Source: Marthasterias glacialis
Taxonomy: Eukaryota > Echinodermata > Asteroidea > Forcipulatida > Asteriidae
Length of the DNA stretch: 64,000 bases
Assembly (NCBI GenBank): GCA_911728455.2
Contig: OU452231.1
Span: 20,686,999-20,750,998, forward strand
Reading direction: 5' to 3'
Made by a program: the position numbers and the translations under genes. Under the pieces are notes generated by a model, which was given only the letters and a program-made list of their open reading frames with translations, was not told the DNA's origin and searched no databases. Positions 45,209-58,351 of the stretch are shown here, piece by piece (position 1 is the first letter of the stretch; every line of letters starts with the position of its first letter).

Positions 45209-47951
45209 ATGATGATGATGTTTTGTCGTGGTACCCTACTCTTCATCAGTCTCATCCTACAAGTTTTCAGTTCTTCCTCATCCAAATGGATAAATTATAC
45301 CAAGGAGGGTGATATCATTCTCGGCGGATTGGTACCGTTCGAATATGAGCCAACTTGTTCAGGAGATTTAGGGTCCCGTTCCATTGAAATTGTTGAAACC
45401 ATCGTGTTTTCTATCGAGGAAGTGAACAGGCGTCAAGACCTACTGCCAAATATCACTCTAGGTTTCGATATCAGAGATGGTTGTAATGATGAAGATATGA
45501 CATTGTCATCAGCTCTTTCTCTCATGAGTCACTACTCAACTGCCGACCCAGCCTTTGAGATCCCCAGTTGCAATTCAAGACCTCCACTCACCGGTCAACT
45601 CCTCGGTCTTTTAGGTACATCCCTGAGCGCAACGAGCATAATTGCAGCCAAAGCTACCAACCTATACGGCATCCCAATGGTGTCTCACTCCGCAACGAGT
45701 GAGGAGTTAGGTGATAAAACTCGTTTCCCGTTCTTCTTACGAACTGTACCATCAGACAAGTTTCAAGCCAAGGCCATCATTGATATTTTGACCCATTTTC
45801 AGTGGGTTTATGTCGGTTTAATATACTCATTGGATACCTACGGAGTTCTAGGAACACAAGAGATCGGGACATTGGCTGAAGAAACTAACGTTTGTATTGC
45901 CTTTTCGGTATCGGTTCGAGATAATGCCACGCCTTTCAATATTAAGGCAGTTGCTAAGAAGATAGCAGCGTTCACGAAGGTCAAAGTTATAGTGATGTTT
46001 GGTGGATTGGATGGAATGTACTTGGCTTTGCAGGAGTTTCACCTGGCTAATCCGAAAGAGAGGCGTACCCTGATTTGCAGCGATGCGTTCGAGACATCAG
46101 CTCTGAATAATGACCTTGCAACTATGGTTCAAGGGAGTCTAAAAATACGGCTTAACTTTTACGAAATCCCTGGCATTCAGTCTCATTTCAGTCAATTGAT
46201 AAACCAGAGTCAAGTAAATCCATGGTTTCTCATTTATTTGGAATCCTGGTTGAAGAATAACAACTGCTCAGACATTACAACCTGCCCAATGTCTTTCTCT
46301 GGAACGAGGATGCCGATTTACTTGTCTGTTTATGCATTTGCGCATGCGTTTGACAATATGCTGCGATCACGGTGTCCCCAAATGACAAAAGAGTGCCTCA
46401 CCATAGTACGTAATATCACTGGTAATGAGTTCACACCTTATCTCTTCAAAGTCATGTTTAATGGACCAACTGGTAACTTTCAATTCTATCCGAATGGCGA
46501 CTCAGGTGGAGCATACATCATTAAGTCTCTAACGGCAGACTCAACCAGCGTCACTTGGAATGAAATTGGTTTTTGGGACACCCAAAGCCTTGACATACCG
46601 CTCTCGATAAATGAATCGGCAATTACATGGCCAGAGAGTGAACCTCAACCACCGATTTCAGTGTGCAGCATTGAATGTCCACCAGGTCATCTTGTGATTC
46701 CAACAGAGGAGAAATGTTGCTGGGAATGCAATAAATGTGACCCGTATGAGTTTGTGGACGGTGACATTTGCTCGCCTTGTCCGGAACTTCTCTGGCCGAC
46801 ATCTGACTTTACATCATGTGAGACTATTCCAGCAACTATGATCAATGTACAAGATGCACTGGTTATTGCTCTAATTGCTCTCTGTGTTGCTGGTGTCCTC
46901 CTTGCGTGTCTGAGTATTACTGGCTTGATATTTTATCGTAATCATCCTTTAATAAAAGCTACCGGTCGTGCTCTAAGTCTTGTGGCCATCTGCGGTACCC
47001 TGATAGCCTTCTTGACTACCTTTGCGTTTCTCAAATACCCATCACATTCATCTTGCTCAGGATGTGCCGTTATGATATCTATGTGCTTCACTATGACGTA
47101 TGCTCCCACCTTACTCAAGGTGAATCGAATCCATCGGATCTTCAAAGCAGCCAAGAAATCGACAAGACCTCCTCATATGATCCGCCCAAAGGATCAAATA
47201 ATGTTGTCTACCGCTCTCATGATGATTCAGGTAAATACAATAAGATTTAGATAAATGTAGGTTCCATGACCCACTATTTTGAACTATTTATCCGATGGTA
47301 GCAGAATGAGGGAAGGAAGGTTTTTGTGTCTTTTTACAAAATATTGTGATTTTTGCAGGTGGAGTGAAATTGACAAAGAAAGACATGAAAGCACTAGTTA
47401 GGGGTGAGATGGCATTTAGTCATGTAGCCTTTATCATTGTCTTGTCACAGGTTGTGATCGTGACTGTATCTACTATGACGGGAGACATAAGCGAGCCAAA
47501 GCGATTCATGCCTGACAAACTAAGCAAGTACGTCGAGATTTACTGTCAGTTTGGAAACGGTTTCATTGCCCCTTGCGTCTACAACCTCCTCCTGATCTTG
47601 GCCTGCTGCTTCTACGCCTTCAAGACCCGCAAGGTACCCAGTAACTACAACGAGTCGAAGTTTATCACCGTCAGCGTCTACTCTACGCTGGTGCTGTGTC
47701 TGGCCGCTGTACCCGTCTACGCCACGGCTGCGGCAGTTATACAGAAGGTGGCGACTCTGTGTTTGGCGCTGATTCTCAACGCCTACCTGACGCTGGTCTG
47801 CGTCTACTTGCCCAAGCTCTACGCTGTACGTTTCGTCAAAAATATTGACGTGCTTAAGTGCAGTAGTATGATGACTCGAGAGTCTTTCTTTAAGATTCGT
47901 GGTTTACCTATCTCCATGGAAAATAAGACTATTCCATCGGTGATAACTTAA
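45209..47951 (+). CDS. Class C GPCR, metabotropic-glutamate-receptor-like (GPCR3)
   Basis: Two coding exons, 45209-47230 (674 codons) and 47451-47951 (166 codons plus stop), encode 840 residues with a 220-bp intron at the same place in TM4 as the other copies. Four ATGs in a row open the frame; the open frame before them begins only with TTG. A signal peptide (MFCRGTLLFISLILQVF) is followed by the Venus-flytrap domain (LLPNITLGFDIRDGC, LGDKTRFPFFLRT, DTYGVLGTQE), the nine-cysteine domain (SVCSIECPPGH, EKCCWECNKC) and seven TM helices (HPLIKATGRALS in loop 1/TM2, FKTRKVPSNYNESKF in loop 3). The first exon is only roughly half identical to GPCR1/2, but 284 bp of the second exon is almost the same DNA. 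The tail (VLKCSSMM to SVIT) is unique. The ligand is unknown. Confidence 0.9.
47553..47836 (+). other. Homogenised TM5-TM7 tract of GPCR3
   Basis: About 11 differences from the GPCR4 tract over 284 bp by eye, three to five of them silent, in contrast to the strongly diverged first exons. The tract begins at GGAAACGGTTTC and ends at TACGTTTCGT. Confidence 0.85.
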
Positions 47952-50900
47952 GACCTTACATCAGCGCTGGTCAGTAGTGTCCGAAAAAAAGCAAAAACAA
48001 AAAACAAACCTAAAACATTTTAAGGAAAACAAAATTGAAAACCGAAACATTTATATAGTGCATGCATAAAATTGATTACTTGATCATACTGTGTAGAAGA
48101 AAAGTAAACAAAACAACAACAATTGTAAATGACAAATTCTACCACAGCGATTACTAAGTGAATATTATGAATACTTAAACTGTAATATAGCTGCTTTTTG
48201 CTTTGAGCAGCTCAACTCGTATTGATGAAAAGTTCTCTCTATAGTTCCTTGAGGGCGCTATCGTAACTTGACGCTCTGTGCTAGCTGCGATAACCCTTAT
48301 AGTATGGACAGCGGACACAATGGGTGAACTACATAAATATTTCCACATTAATCTGGTTTGCTGTACGTATTATATTTAGGAGCTTTTTAGGCTAATCATA
48401 TTACTATCTTAATTATACTGGATTTTCATGAGTCGTGAATCGGTATGTGTCATGCCTCTTTTTATAAACAGCTGATGTTGCCGCCATGTCACTCCATTAT
48501 CTCTCGTCATTACAGACGGTTAGGCACAAGTGTACTCGTCAACATTGACCTTTTAGTCACCTTGCTGGAAGGCTGTACACTGCAACATGCGATAGCAGGG
48601 AATCTCCATTCACGTTGTTAATAAGCACTGTTTTACTGACCAATAACGAACATGACGGTCCGTGTATGGGGATTATTTAATGGGGGCAAAAGGGCTTGAC
48701 TTGCCCGACAGTTTACACAGAGAAAAACACAAGCACCAATTTCTTATAAGAAGTCTTTTTATTATATATTTTTTCTTCTTGCTTTGACCGAATTTTCCCC
48801 ACTGTATTTGACCGGTTTATTTGCTTTATTTCATTTTATTTGTTTTCTGTTGGGCGGGGGCAACTGTCCCCCGGCTCGCACACTGCGGCATGAAATCTTG
48901 TTGAACCTTGACCTCGGCCAGGTCAGCCGGTCAGTACAAGGCACGCACTGAAGACTGAAGATGGAGACAACACAATAATTTTACTTGTCAGTTTTTTGGT
49001 CCTATTTGTGTCAGATTTAGGTACTGTATTAGTTTTAGTTTATGATTAACATAGATAACAAGGTAAATTGATGTTAACTGTTCAACTTATCTAGTTGGTT
49101 TCCTTTCCTAGACATCTTCACGCACGAAGAAATCACAAGCCATATCATCTTTACGCTACGATCATTACAAACAAGTTAACACCGCCCGCAATCACCAGTT
49201 TGACATTTTCATGGACGATTACAGATTGACAAACGCATACATTAAAACCTAGATGGATGGAATTTACAACCTGTCGGATGGAAAATTCGAATTAATTCCT
49301 GAGAAGACGACGCTTGTGTTGCCATAGCAACCTTATGGATCCGTCCGCCTCGCTGGTGAAAAGAGCTGAGTCTCCCCCCCCCCCCCCCACAACAAAAAGA
49401 GGGAGAAGACGAGAGAAAAAAAAAACACACATAGGGAAATGAAATGCAAGTCAGTCTGAGTAACTTTGTTTAATATAAACCAAAGAGATCTCCGTATATA
49501 TTTCCTACGAACCGCTGTGTATACGTTTTATTAAACACCCCAAATCACAAACGATTGAAACAGTGAAATTGGTGACCGGATGATTGTCAGTCTTTTGTAA
49601 CACAGAGAAACCTAAATGACAGTAGATAATTATGGTAGATGATAAACACCGTTAGTTTGACTAACTAATTCGAGGACTAATTTGAGGATATGAAGAAAGA
49701 AGGCAAATTTCCTCAGTGCAAGGCCTATTTGTCTCCTGACGTTGCGTAAATAAGCATGTAACTTTTAATTAGGTTTTTATTAAAGATTAACATCTATCAT
49801 TATGGTTGCGGTGCTCGCTGCTAATAGGATTCGAACTGCCTCTAGCTGCCGGGCAATCTCGGTAGTTTAGTTGGTGAGACATCTGCTCTAGAATGGCGGG
49901 GTTGTGGGTTCATACCCCACCTGAGGAATATGCCTGTGGATTTTCTTCACAGGTCACGGGAAAGTACCGAGTACAGTACTCAAGACACATCGGTGTACGG
50001 TTAAAAACAAAAACAAACAAACAAACAAACAAACAATGGGTTTTTATTATTAAGATGAAAATATATCCAGCACAAATTAGTCTCTGTTTATTTTTTTGCT
50101 ACATACACAAATTCTTAAAATGTTGTCACATATCAAGCACAAAACTGGCTAAGCAAAAAAGAAAACCGTTTATTTATCTGTTTTATTTATAGCTCATGAC
50201 GCAACTGGGATAAAACAAAAAATGCGTCTCCCTCAAGAACATTATTAGAGGTTTATAAGTTTTCGTGTAAACTATTGTTTTGATGAAAATTATTTTTGCA
50301 GATATGTTTGTGGTAAATCCTGATATTGAACCTTTCCAATGCATTAATAAGATATATTATTACCTCAACTAAATTAAGATGTTAATTTGATCATTAAGTG
50401 TTGCAAATTGTCTTTAATTATTTCTATATTTCATAAACTAATATAAATCCCAACCTTTGAATTAATAACTTGGCGCAGGCCTAAATATTATATATTTTTT
50501 ATATTAATGGATTTGGCATTTTAACAGTGGGACTTGAGTATAAATTGTGGGCGTGTTTGGCAGTAAGGCATACCGATTGCGTCTGAATATTTGCAAGAAT
50601 CAAAATAAGCTTTCACTCAATTCCCAAAAGATACCTGGGTCTAGGAAAAATAAACCTCCAGCTTCCCGTCCATTTTATTTTCTTCTATCAATCAAAAGGA
50701 ATCCCCAACACGCGTCTTCAAGTTTTACCTTAACCTTGAGTATTGAGTATGCATGAGCTTTGTATATCCATCGTGTGATCAGACCAAAATCATTCACCAG
50801 GGACATAATTGAATTTGTGTAAAGGGTAAATTAAGAACCTAACAAACAGAAAACGTCTTGTAGGCCTATCTGGGTCGATGAAATAGGTTTCTTATTTGCT

Positions 50901-51939
50901 CAGCTCAGTAATTGAAACATTTAATTGTTGAGGAGACATCTCTTTGCAGTCCACGCTCGTACAACACTTATACTTGATATATACTGTCTTTTAAGTAGAA
51001 CCGAATTATATGATTTACCAACTTTCTTACCACATGCAGGCCGTCTTTTGTTATTTCTTCACAAAATGTTGACGAAGTTAACCACAGTTCTTTGAGCTTC
51101 AACAACATTAACCAAACATATTTGTCGCACTATTTTAAGGGTGCTTTTAATATTTTTTTATTTTATTTTTTATTATTACCAAGCACGAAACCATACATAC
51201 GTTAGAATATCTTTCAACACAAATGATTTAACATTAAAAAATTAAAATGTTGAATTTGTTTATACGTAGCATGCGCAAAGATCTAGTTTACTGAAAATCA
51301 GATGATTTTTAAACAGTATTAACGGTCCCGCTTTAAATACCGTACAAATGTGATTTACGAACTACGTGCCCCAGCTGCACAACATTTAATTTTTTTAACT
51401 TATGTCAATTCATTTTCCATGGAAATCAGGAGAGCTTTTTTAACATAGGCCTATATATAAAGTGTGGTATTCCGTAATTTATGTAGTTTATTCAATTTGT
51501 GATTTAATATGTAACTTTGAATTTGAATATATCAGAGACAATTACTCAATTTGTTGGACTGTAAATTATAAAGAAACTGTTTTATTAGTGCAGAGTATAT
51601 TAAAGCTTTTTTGTATTACTGATGATTCGTGACGATGATAATAGATTGTAGCTTGTATACCCACCTTCGCCGATAAAGCAGTGACTTTTAAAATCTGAGT
51701 TTTTTTTGTAATGCGCCATCATAGTTGTACAATGTCTACATGCTCAAGTAATATTTAAGTCAGATGCTCCAGCCAACGTAATATCGACACTGACAGAATC
51801 GAGTCGAACATCGCCCAGAAGTGACCTGAACAATCATCTGCACGCAAAGCACATCGAAGTAAAGTTTCATTCTCTGCCTCGTCGGGTTTGATGATAACCG
51901 CAAGCATAAATACGCCATAGCTACTACCGATGCATCAAC
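47952..51939. other. Intergenic between GPCR3 and GPCR4
   Basis: I see no gene in 4 kb apart from the SINE at about 49,850-50,035. There is a poly-C run at 49,376-49,388 and A/T-rich sequence around 50,280-51,600. A TATA-like CATAAATACG at 51,904-51,913, about 35 bp before the GPCR4 start codon, may be its core promoter or a coincidence. Confidence 0.45.
49850..50035 (+). repeat. tRNA-derived SINE with (CAAA)n tail
   Basis: A pol III A box (TAGTTTAGTTGGTGAGACA, from 49,863) and B box (GGTTCATACC, 49,907-49,916) have tRNA spacing. A unique body of about 95 bp (CACAGGTCACGGGAAAGTAC) and a tail of CAAA units ending near 50,034 follow. It is not a tRNA gene, because the acceptor stem does not close after the B box. 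Its tail type suggests that the long CAAA run at 44.1-44.4 kb may also have started as a SINE tail. Confidence 0.75.
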
Positions 51940-54900
51940 ATGTTTTTGTGGCTTATTCCCAGCGTCTTTTTTCTTCTTACTTCATCGGGGAGCTTCTCTT
52001 CAGTTCTCGGATCTCTTCCAAAGGAGGCTGAAGTCAGTTATTCTAAGTCTGGTGACTTCATCATCGGTGGTTTGTTTTCTATGCATTTCTCACTTGGTGG
52101 TTTATGCAACTATGGGGTGTTAACAGACGCTGTGCAACGATCAGAACTCTTTATTTTTGCCATTGAACAAATCAACAATCGCACCGACTTGCTCCCAAAT
52201 ATCACTTTAGGTTTCGACATCCGCGATTATTGTGGACACGAGTCGATTGTAGCGTCCGTAGCTCTTTCCCTGGCCGGTATAATTGGGACGGATGACGGTA
52301 CACCTGAGTCTCAGCGACACGGTCAACTTCTCGGAATAGTTGGCACAGGAGGTAGTGCTACAAGCGTGGCAACGGCACTCGTTACAACTGTACATGAAAT
52401 CCCAACCATTGGGTACCGTGGATCCACCATAGAATTAAGTGATCATGACAGGTTCCCATACTTTCTGCGGACCAGTCCGCCTGCAAATCTACAAGCCAGA
52501 GCGATTATTGATATCCTTGTACGATTTGACTGGTTTTACGTTGGACTGATATACTCCCTAGACAGTTATGGCATACATGGAGCCCAAGAGATCCAGAAGT
52601 TAGCCGAAGAGAATGGAATCTGCTTAGCGTATGCACAAACGATTCGCAAAAGTGCAACCGAAAACGAAATTCAAGAAATCGTGGATAAGATTCTGCGATT
52701 CAATGAGGCATCAGTGATTGTCTTCTTCTGCACTTCTGTTAGCGGAGCCAGTAGAATTCTACCAGCTTTGATACACACTGCTCCCGAGCATCCTGGAATT
52801 ACAGTTATATCTAGTGATAGCTTTGCATCATCGACATCGCTCGTAGACTGGGGTGTAGCCAACCTCACAGAAGGAAGTATCTTGATAACAAATTACTTCA
52901 AAGAGGTGCCTGGGTTTCAAGACTATTTTCATTTGGTCCAAGTTGACAGCACACCTCTGAACCCGTGGGTTAGTTTGTTTTTCAAACGATGTAGAGAGTA
53001 CAACACATGTTCGTATCTGACTAGGGGTAACTACCACCATGTTGTTGACTCTGTGTATGCGTTTGCCACGGCCCTTGATGAAATTCTGGTAGAAGATTGC
53101 GCGGGAAATGTAGACTGTCTCGTCAACGGTACCGTCACTGGGGAAAAGGTCATTTCGCATCTCAGAGATATCAAGTTTGAAGGGGTAGATGGTTTGTTTC
53201 AGTTTGATGCCAATGGAGACCCTGTTGGCAAGTATAGAGTATTGAGTCTGCAGCAAGACATGGACAGTTTATACGATAGTGTTGAACTTGGTGTCTGGGA
53301 CTCACGAGATGCGTCAGGAGACCGTTTAGATATCCAAGTAGACGGTTTGAGGTGGTCTTATGGAGCAGAGAAACTACCAAGGTCCATCTGTCGAGATGAA
53401 TGCCGTCCGGGATATAAAGTTATCCCTCTGGAAGACAAATGCTGCTACGGTTGTCAAAGATGTCCGGAAAATGCTATAGTGACTAACAACACGGAGTGCG
53501 TTGAGTGTGAAGCGTTCCACTGGCCAACTTTGGACTTTACAATCTGTAAAATGATGATTGCATCTTCTGTTGACTGGCAGAATGTTGTTATTATCATCGT
53601 GCTTGTTTTGTCTTCTTTTGGGGTCATTCTCTCATCCGTTGCTGTTTCAGGTATACTCTACTATCGTCAACATCCTCTGATTAAGGCAACTAGCCGGGAG
53701 CTAAGCTGCGTTAACATCCTGGGTCTATTCGTAACCTTCCTGTCTGTTTTCCTGATTTTGAGCTACCCTAGCACTGTCTCCTGCTCCGTGTCAGATACAG
53801 CTATCACTCTGTCTCTCACTCTTACGTATGCTCCAACTTTCCTCAAGGTCAACCGTATCTACAGGATCTTTACATCTGCCAAGAAGTCCAACAGAAGACC
53901 AAAGTTTGTCGGGCAACGTGAACAGCTCATTATTGTTTCCATCTTGACTCTATTTCAAGTAAGTACATTTATTTGTACATATCAAAGTTGCATTGAGCTA
54001 TTTTTTCTTTGATGATTATGCAAGACATGTTTAACAATTGAACTTGGCTTTTACATACGTTCTTAAAAGAATGGAGGTCTTCTCAGAATTGTAAGAAGAT
54101 GTCATAAGAAATGCTTTTGAACGATGAAATGGATGGTTTGGGGTCAAATTACACACAAACAAACGCCAGCTTTGGAGCTGGAAGTAGAGAAAACCGTGGG
54201 AATGCAGCAGATACGCACGCGTGTGATGTAACGATTTACCAACAGGATACATGCATTCGGGACCAACAAAAGAAAATGGCGGATTTGATATTTGAGTTTC
54301 ATATGTGATTTAAGCCTAAAAAAAGTCTTCCGACGTGATGTTAAGTGAGATAACTCAATGCCCATTATGCGTTGATGGCTTGTGTCAAAGACTAATGGAC
54401 AGTCAAGGTCAAGAGCGACCTTGTAGATCTATTGCCAAAACACTTTGATAACCTTGTCAGCATTCATGTATGTCTTTTATTGAACTACAACCCAGGACTT
54501 CATAAAAACCTCGCAAGAGGTTTGATTGATTTCACAAAACATTGAGTCGGCAAGTCGGCAAGCTTTTAAACAATCTTTATTCCTTTATATTTAGATATTG
54601 TCCTATTAAAACCTTTTTTGGGGGGGGGGGGGGGGGTGCGCGCATAAACCAGTTTATTTTGCAAGCCATGTGTGGCAATTGAACACAAGTGCTTGGCCTA
54701 TGTCTGGGAGTATCAATATCTTGAAATGAGCATTGTCAAATACCTATATAGGCCTACATGTACTTTCCAAAACAAAATAATAAAAAATTAACGACAAAAA
54801 TACAAAGAATTTTGTATTTTTGTTTGAAGAGTAATTAAGCTCTAGTAAGTTTGGTCATTATCATCGTGTACGTGTGTGTATTTCCGTTTGTAGCTATTAA

Positions 54901-55463
54901 TCAGCATCGTATCTATCATTTTGGCGCCATCTTTGCCGAAGTTGTACCAACCCTCCAAGTTTAAGAACTACTTGGAGATATTCTGCAATTTCGGGAACGG
55001 TTTCATTGCCTCGTGCGTCTACAACCTCCTCCTGATCTTGGCCTGCTGCTTCTACGCCTTCAAGACCCGCAAGGTACCCAGTAACTACAACGAGTCCAAG
55101 TTTATCGCCGTCAGCGTCTACTCTACGCTGGTGTTGTGTCTGGCCGCTGTACCCGTCTACACCACGGCTGTGGCAGTCCTACAGAAGGTGGCGACTCTGT
55201 GTATGGCGCTGATTCTCAACGCCTACCTGACGCTGGTCTGCGTCTACTTGCCCAAGCTCTACGCTGTACGTTTCGTAGATGACTTGGAGATATCTACTGC
55301 CTGGCGTGGCACAACGGCAGCTGCGGCGGAGATTACCGGTGATGCAGGGGGAGGAGAAGTAGTTACAATCAGTCGACCTCATCCTTCTAGCAAAGTTCAC
55401 CCCTACCCTGTGGCAGCATGCACACCTGATACTATCGAGTCAGACGCTGCCGGACAATTGTAA
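51940..55463 (+). CDS. Class C GPCR, metabotropic-glutamate-receptor-like (GPCR4)
   Basis: Two coding exons, 51940-53958 (673 codons) and 54894-55463 (189 codons plus stop), encode 862 residues; the intron is 935 bp at the shared TM4 site. Signal peptide MFLWLIPSVFFLLTSSG is followed by the flytrap domain (LLPNITLGFDIRDYC, LSDHDRFPYFLRT, DSYGIHGAQE). The nine-cysteine domain runs SICRDECRPGYKV to DFTIC. The seven TM helices carry the family motifs HPLIKATSRELS, YAPTFLKVNRIYRIF and FKTRKVPSNYNESKF. The tail is the longest of the four and contains a run of Ala and Gly. Its flytrap has lost the MFGG strand seen in the other three (VIVFFCTS instead), so the binding pocket may differ. The role is inferred only from the family: extracellular small-molecule sensing with G-protein signalling. 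Confidence 0.9.
54993..55276 (+). other. Homogenised TM5-TM7 tract of GPCR4
   Basis: Shared with the other three receptors from GGGAACGGTTTCATTGCC to TACGTTTCGT. The coding sequence on both sides (LAPSLPKLYQPSKF before, DDLEISTAW after) has no close counterpart in the others. Confidence 0.85.
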
Positions 55464-58351
55464 ATAAATATTGGATAATGTATAATTATTTGGTTTGCGG
55501 TAACACCATGTGATTATATCTACTTCGCTATATACAGTACATCGTTGTTGTGAGAACTTGTCCTGTTATTATTCTGCTACTGCGGAGTAGATTTCTGAAT
55601 TCGGGGGGACAACTTAGTTCTGAAAAGAACTGTCCTGCTTATTAAGTACTACCTGGGGAGGTAGGAAATCAGCCGGGACTACTACTACTTTCGCTTAGTG
55701 GATCGAGGGGACTTCTCGGATAACTTCATTGCCGCGGAGTGAGTTTATTTTTATTGGTCTCAACGTTTCGACTAGCCTGCTCTAGTCATCGTCATATTGG
55801 ATAAACTTGGATTACATCGAGTACTATAATATAAGGAACCATTTTAATGAATAAAACCGTGTTTTTATTGTTTTGCTTCGCGATTAAACACAATAAAAAT
55901 GTCTTCACAATCGCTTCAAGAATGTACAAGCTAGCATTTATCGCCACTTTCGTCGTATGTTGACTGGTTGAATGACACTTGTTTGTGTAGATCTATTTAC
56001 ATAAGTCTACCGCATCATTAGAAATAGCATAGCATTATTCAGCCGCACCGCTAAATCTATCAGCACCGTAAAGGCGAGAAACGTTAAAATTGTTAAATTA
56101 TTAACACAAAATATTGCCTAAAGTTTGCTTTTGAAATAGTGTCTGCTTCATACAATACGCATATGCGAGGCTCCACGCGACGTAAAAAAATGTAAATATA
56201 TTATTAAAAATGTTTAGCAAATTTTGGAAAGTTGTGATGTGTGTGACTTTAAATAATCTTCAAAATCGAATAATATAACATAAATTAGAGAGATATCACG
56301 AACTATAATGGTATCATTCCTCGGTTTAATTATACAATGAAAGTGCACATTGACTAGAAATCTCTTAAAATGTTGCTTTTCGAAACAGCTCCTTATCCTT
56401 TTAAGTGTTGTTCATGCAATAAAACACTAACAGTGTATTGTAATTAGTGAGTAGCGGTTCAAAAAACATACATTTGCCTCTCGGAAATACAACCAGAGGA
56501 AACCACACACTGTCCGCCATTTTGTGGAGGCAAAAATTTGGATCTACAAAATGGCGGACCGTGTTCTGTCACGAAACCACACATTTCATAATATGGTCAT
56601 TGTATTCTGCTTTTATAAATAGCTATCCAACCGTTATTCATTTCGTAACAAACGCATTTTATAACCCACAAAGCACCCAATCCAAAGGCAACGTGTCCCT
56701 TTGAAATGTAAACGTCTCGGTGACCTTTTTGCGTATGGTTAATACACACGTCTTGTGACTTATATACATTTGCAATCTTCTAGAACCATCATTTTAGCTG
56801 CTCTTCTATTGCGATATTGTCAACGAAGAATCACTTTTTCGTTTTGTGATTACAATGTAAATTTATCTATGGCACAAATAAAAACAGCAGTCTGCACGAA
56901 GAGTATGCATCTCTATCATTGTTTATCTATTGTTTCAAATGTTAGCTCCCTGGATCTATGCAGGTTACGTTGTCAAATTAACAAACCAATAATATCACAT
57001 CGCTTTCCAGTCAGAAATTTTCATGTTGTAAATTTATTTTCTATTTTCAACCGATTAAAAAGATTAACTTTTAACACAGCAACTTCAAACAATAACTCTG
57101 TATGGGGCTTGATCATTTGTCATCAAATAATGAAGCATTTGAGAAAAACAGTTACTAAGTTTACCAGTAGGTTGGCCAAACCCCTTGCAATATTCAATCT
57201 AGAATACACAATATTCCCATGAATCTGTATAAATTGACTGGAACTAGTAGACTGACTGGAACCAGTAGACTGCCTGGCTGGAAACATCAAGCTATCCATA
57301 TGAAATAAATTTTAAGCCATTCCCCCAAGTCATCATTGGAGTAGACGCTTACAGAGAGATGGGTAGTATAACTTGATCCATAATTGCTCTGGCATGACAT
57401 TTGGTCCTTGGGAAAAAAGTAGGAATATTTTCTTTAGTACAAGGGCTGACCTTGTACATGTACACATGGTGTAGGCTTTAGTAGACTGTTCAGGCTATTT
57501 AATCAAAAAAAATCTGATTTTTTTCCCAAGGACAAAAAACAGAAGTAGGAAGAATAGCATGCATGAATTGCTTTTGATCCAGTCGTGTAATATTTATAAT
57601 CCATTTTGACTTCCTTATGTTTCATGTTGTAAGTCACATCACCTTAGCTTATCATAAATTTTGCAAAGCACTTGGCTACCACATTGCTGTACAAGAAACA
57701 GCTTTCTCTAAACCCAATGTGTTCGATTTTTTTTTCACAACTTAGACATAAGTTGTAATATTTATAATCCATTTTGACTTCCTTATGTTTCATGTTGTAA
57801 GTCACATCACCTTAGCTTATCATAAAATTTGCAAAGCACTTGGCTACCAAATTGCTGTACAAGAAACATAGCTCTCTCTAAACCCAATGTGTTCGATTTT
57901 TTTTTTTCACAACTTAGACATAAGAGAACATTTTTGGTGACTATGCACAGCAAACTCAACAATTTCTCTTAGGCATGCAGTCTTTTCCACAATAACTGTA
58001 TCTATTTGTAAACCATAACAACAAGAAATAAAACAAGTTCCACAAATACAGATACCATCATCCATGCAAGAAAATCATATGTAATGAATGACTAGCCCCA
58101 ATCAAATAGTAATCAATGTGAAGTCAATCATGTAGAAGAATCAAGGTTGACTGCATCCCAAGAAATAAGAAATAATTACTGAAAATTACATATGAAGTTA
58201 TTCAAACTCGTCCAGTCTGGAAATTATTTTGAACATTTATGTGATGACAAACTGGTGATTTTCCTGATGTAGTGTGCTCCTCTGGTAGTGAGCAGTGATG
58301 ATTGACTCCCCATCTTAAAATACCCGAAGATTGACCGCATTCTTGTAATCT
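55464..58351. other. Intergenic between GPCR4 and ATP5ME
   Basis: No gene that I recognise. Around 55,740-55,800, GGTCTCAACGTTTCGACTAG followed by CTAGTCATCGTC resembles ends of LINE or Penelope-like retroelements (weak). At 56,499-56,581 a short foldback pairs GTCCGCCATTTTGT with ACAAAATGGCGGAC. An open frame of about 155 codons near 56,755-57,222 has no family features and looks like chance. The 3' UTR of the minus-strand gene at 58.4 kb must end somewhere in the right part. Confidence 0.4.
57597..57924. repeat. 158-bp tandem duplication
   Basis: The block starting GTAATATTTATAATCCATTT at 57,597 is repeated from 57,755 with only a few base and T-run length differences. Both copies end in a poly-T run and CACAACTTAGACATAAG. 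It lies downstream of ATP5ME and may be in its 3' UTR. It is young or recently homogenised. Confidence 0.9.

Noticed and set aside
49855-49930. tRNA gene
   Set aside because: A and B boxes are present, but the acceptor stem does not close and a body plus CAAA tail follow, so it is a SINE.
56755-57222. 155-codon open frame on the plus strand
   Set aside because: No clear ATG start, no domain, no splice support; composition fits A/T-rich intergenic DNA.
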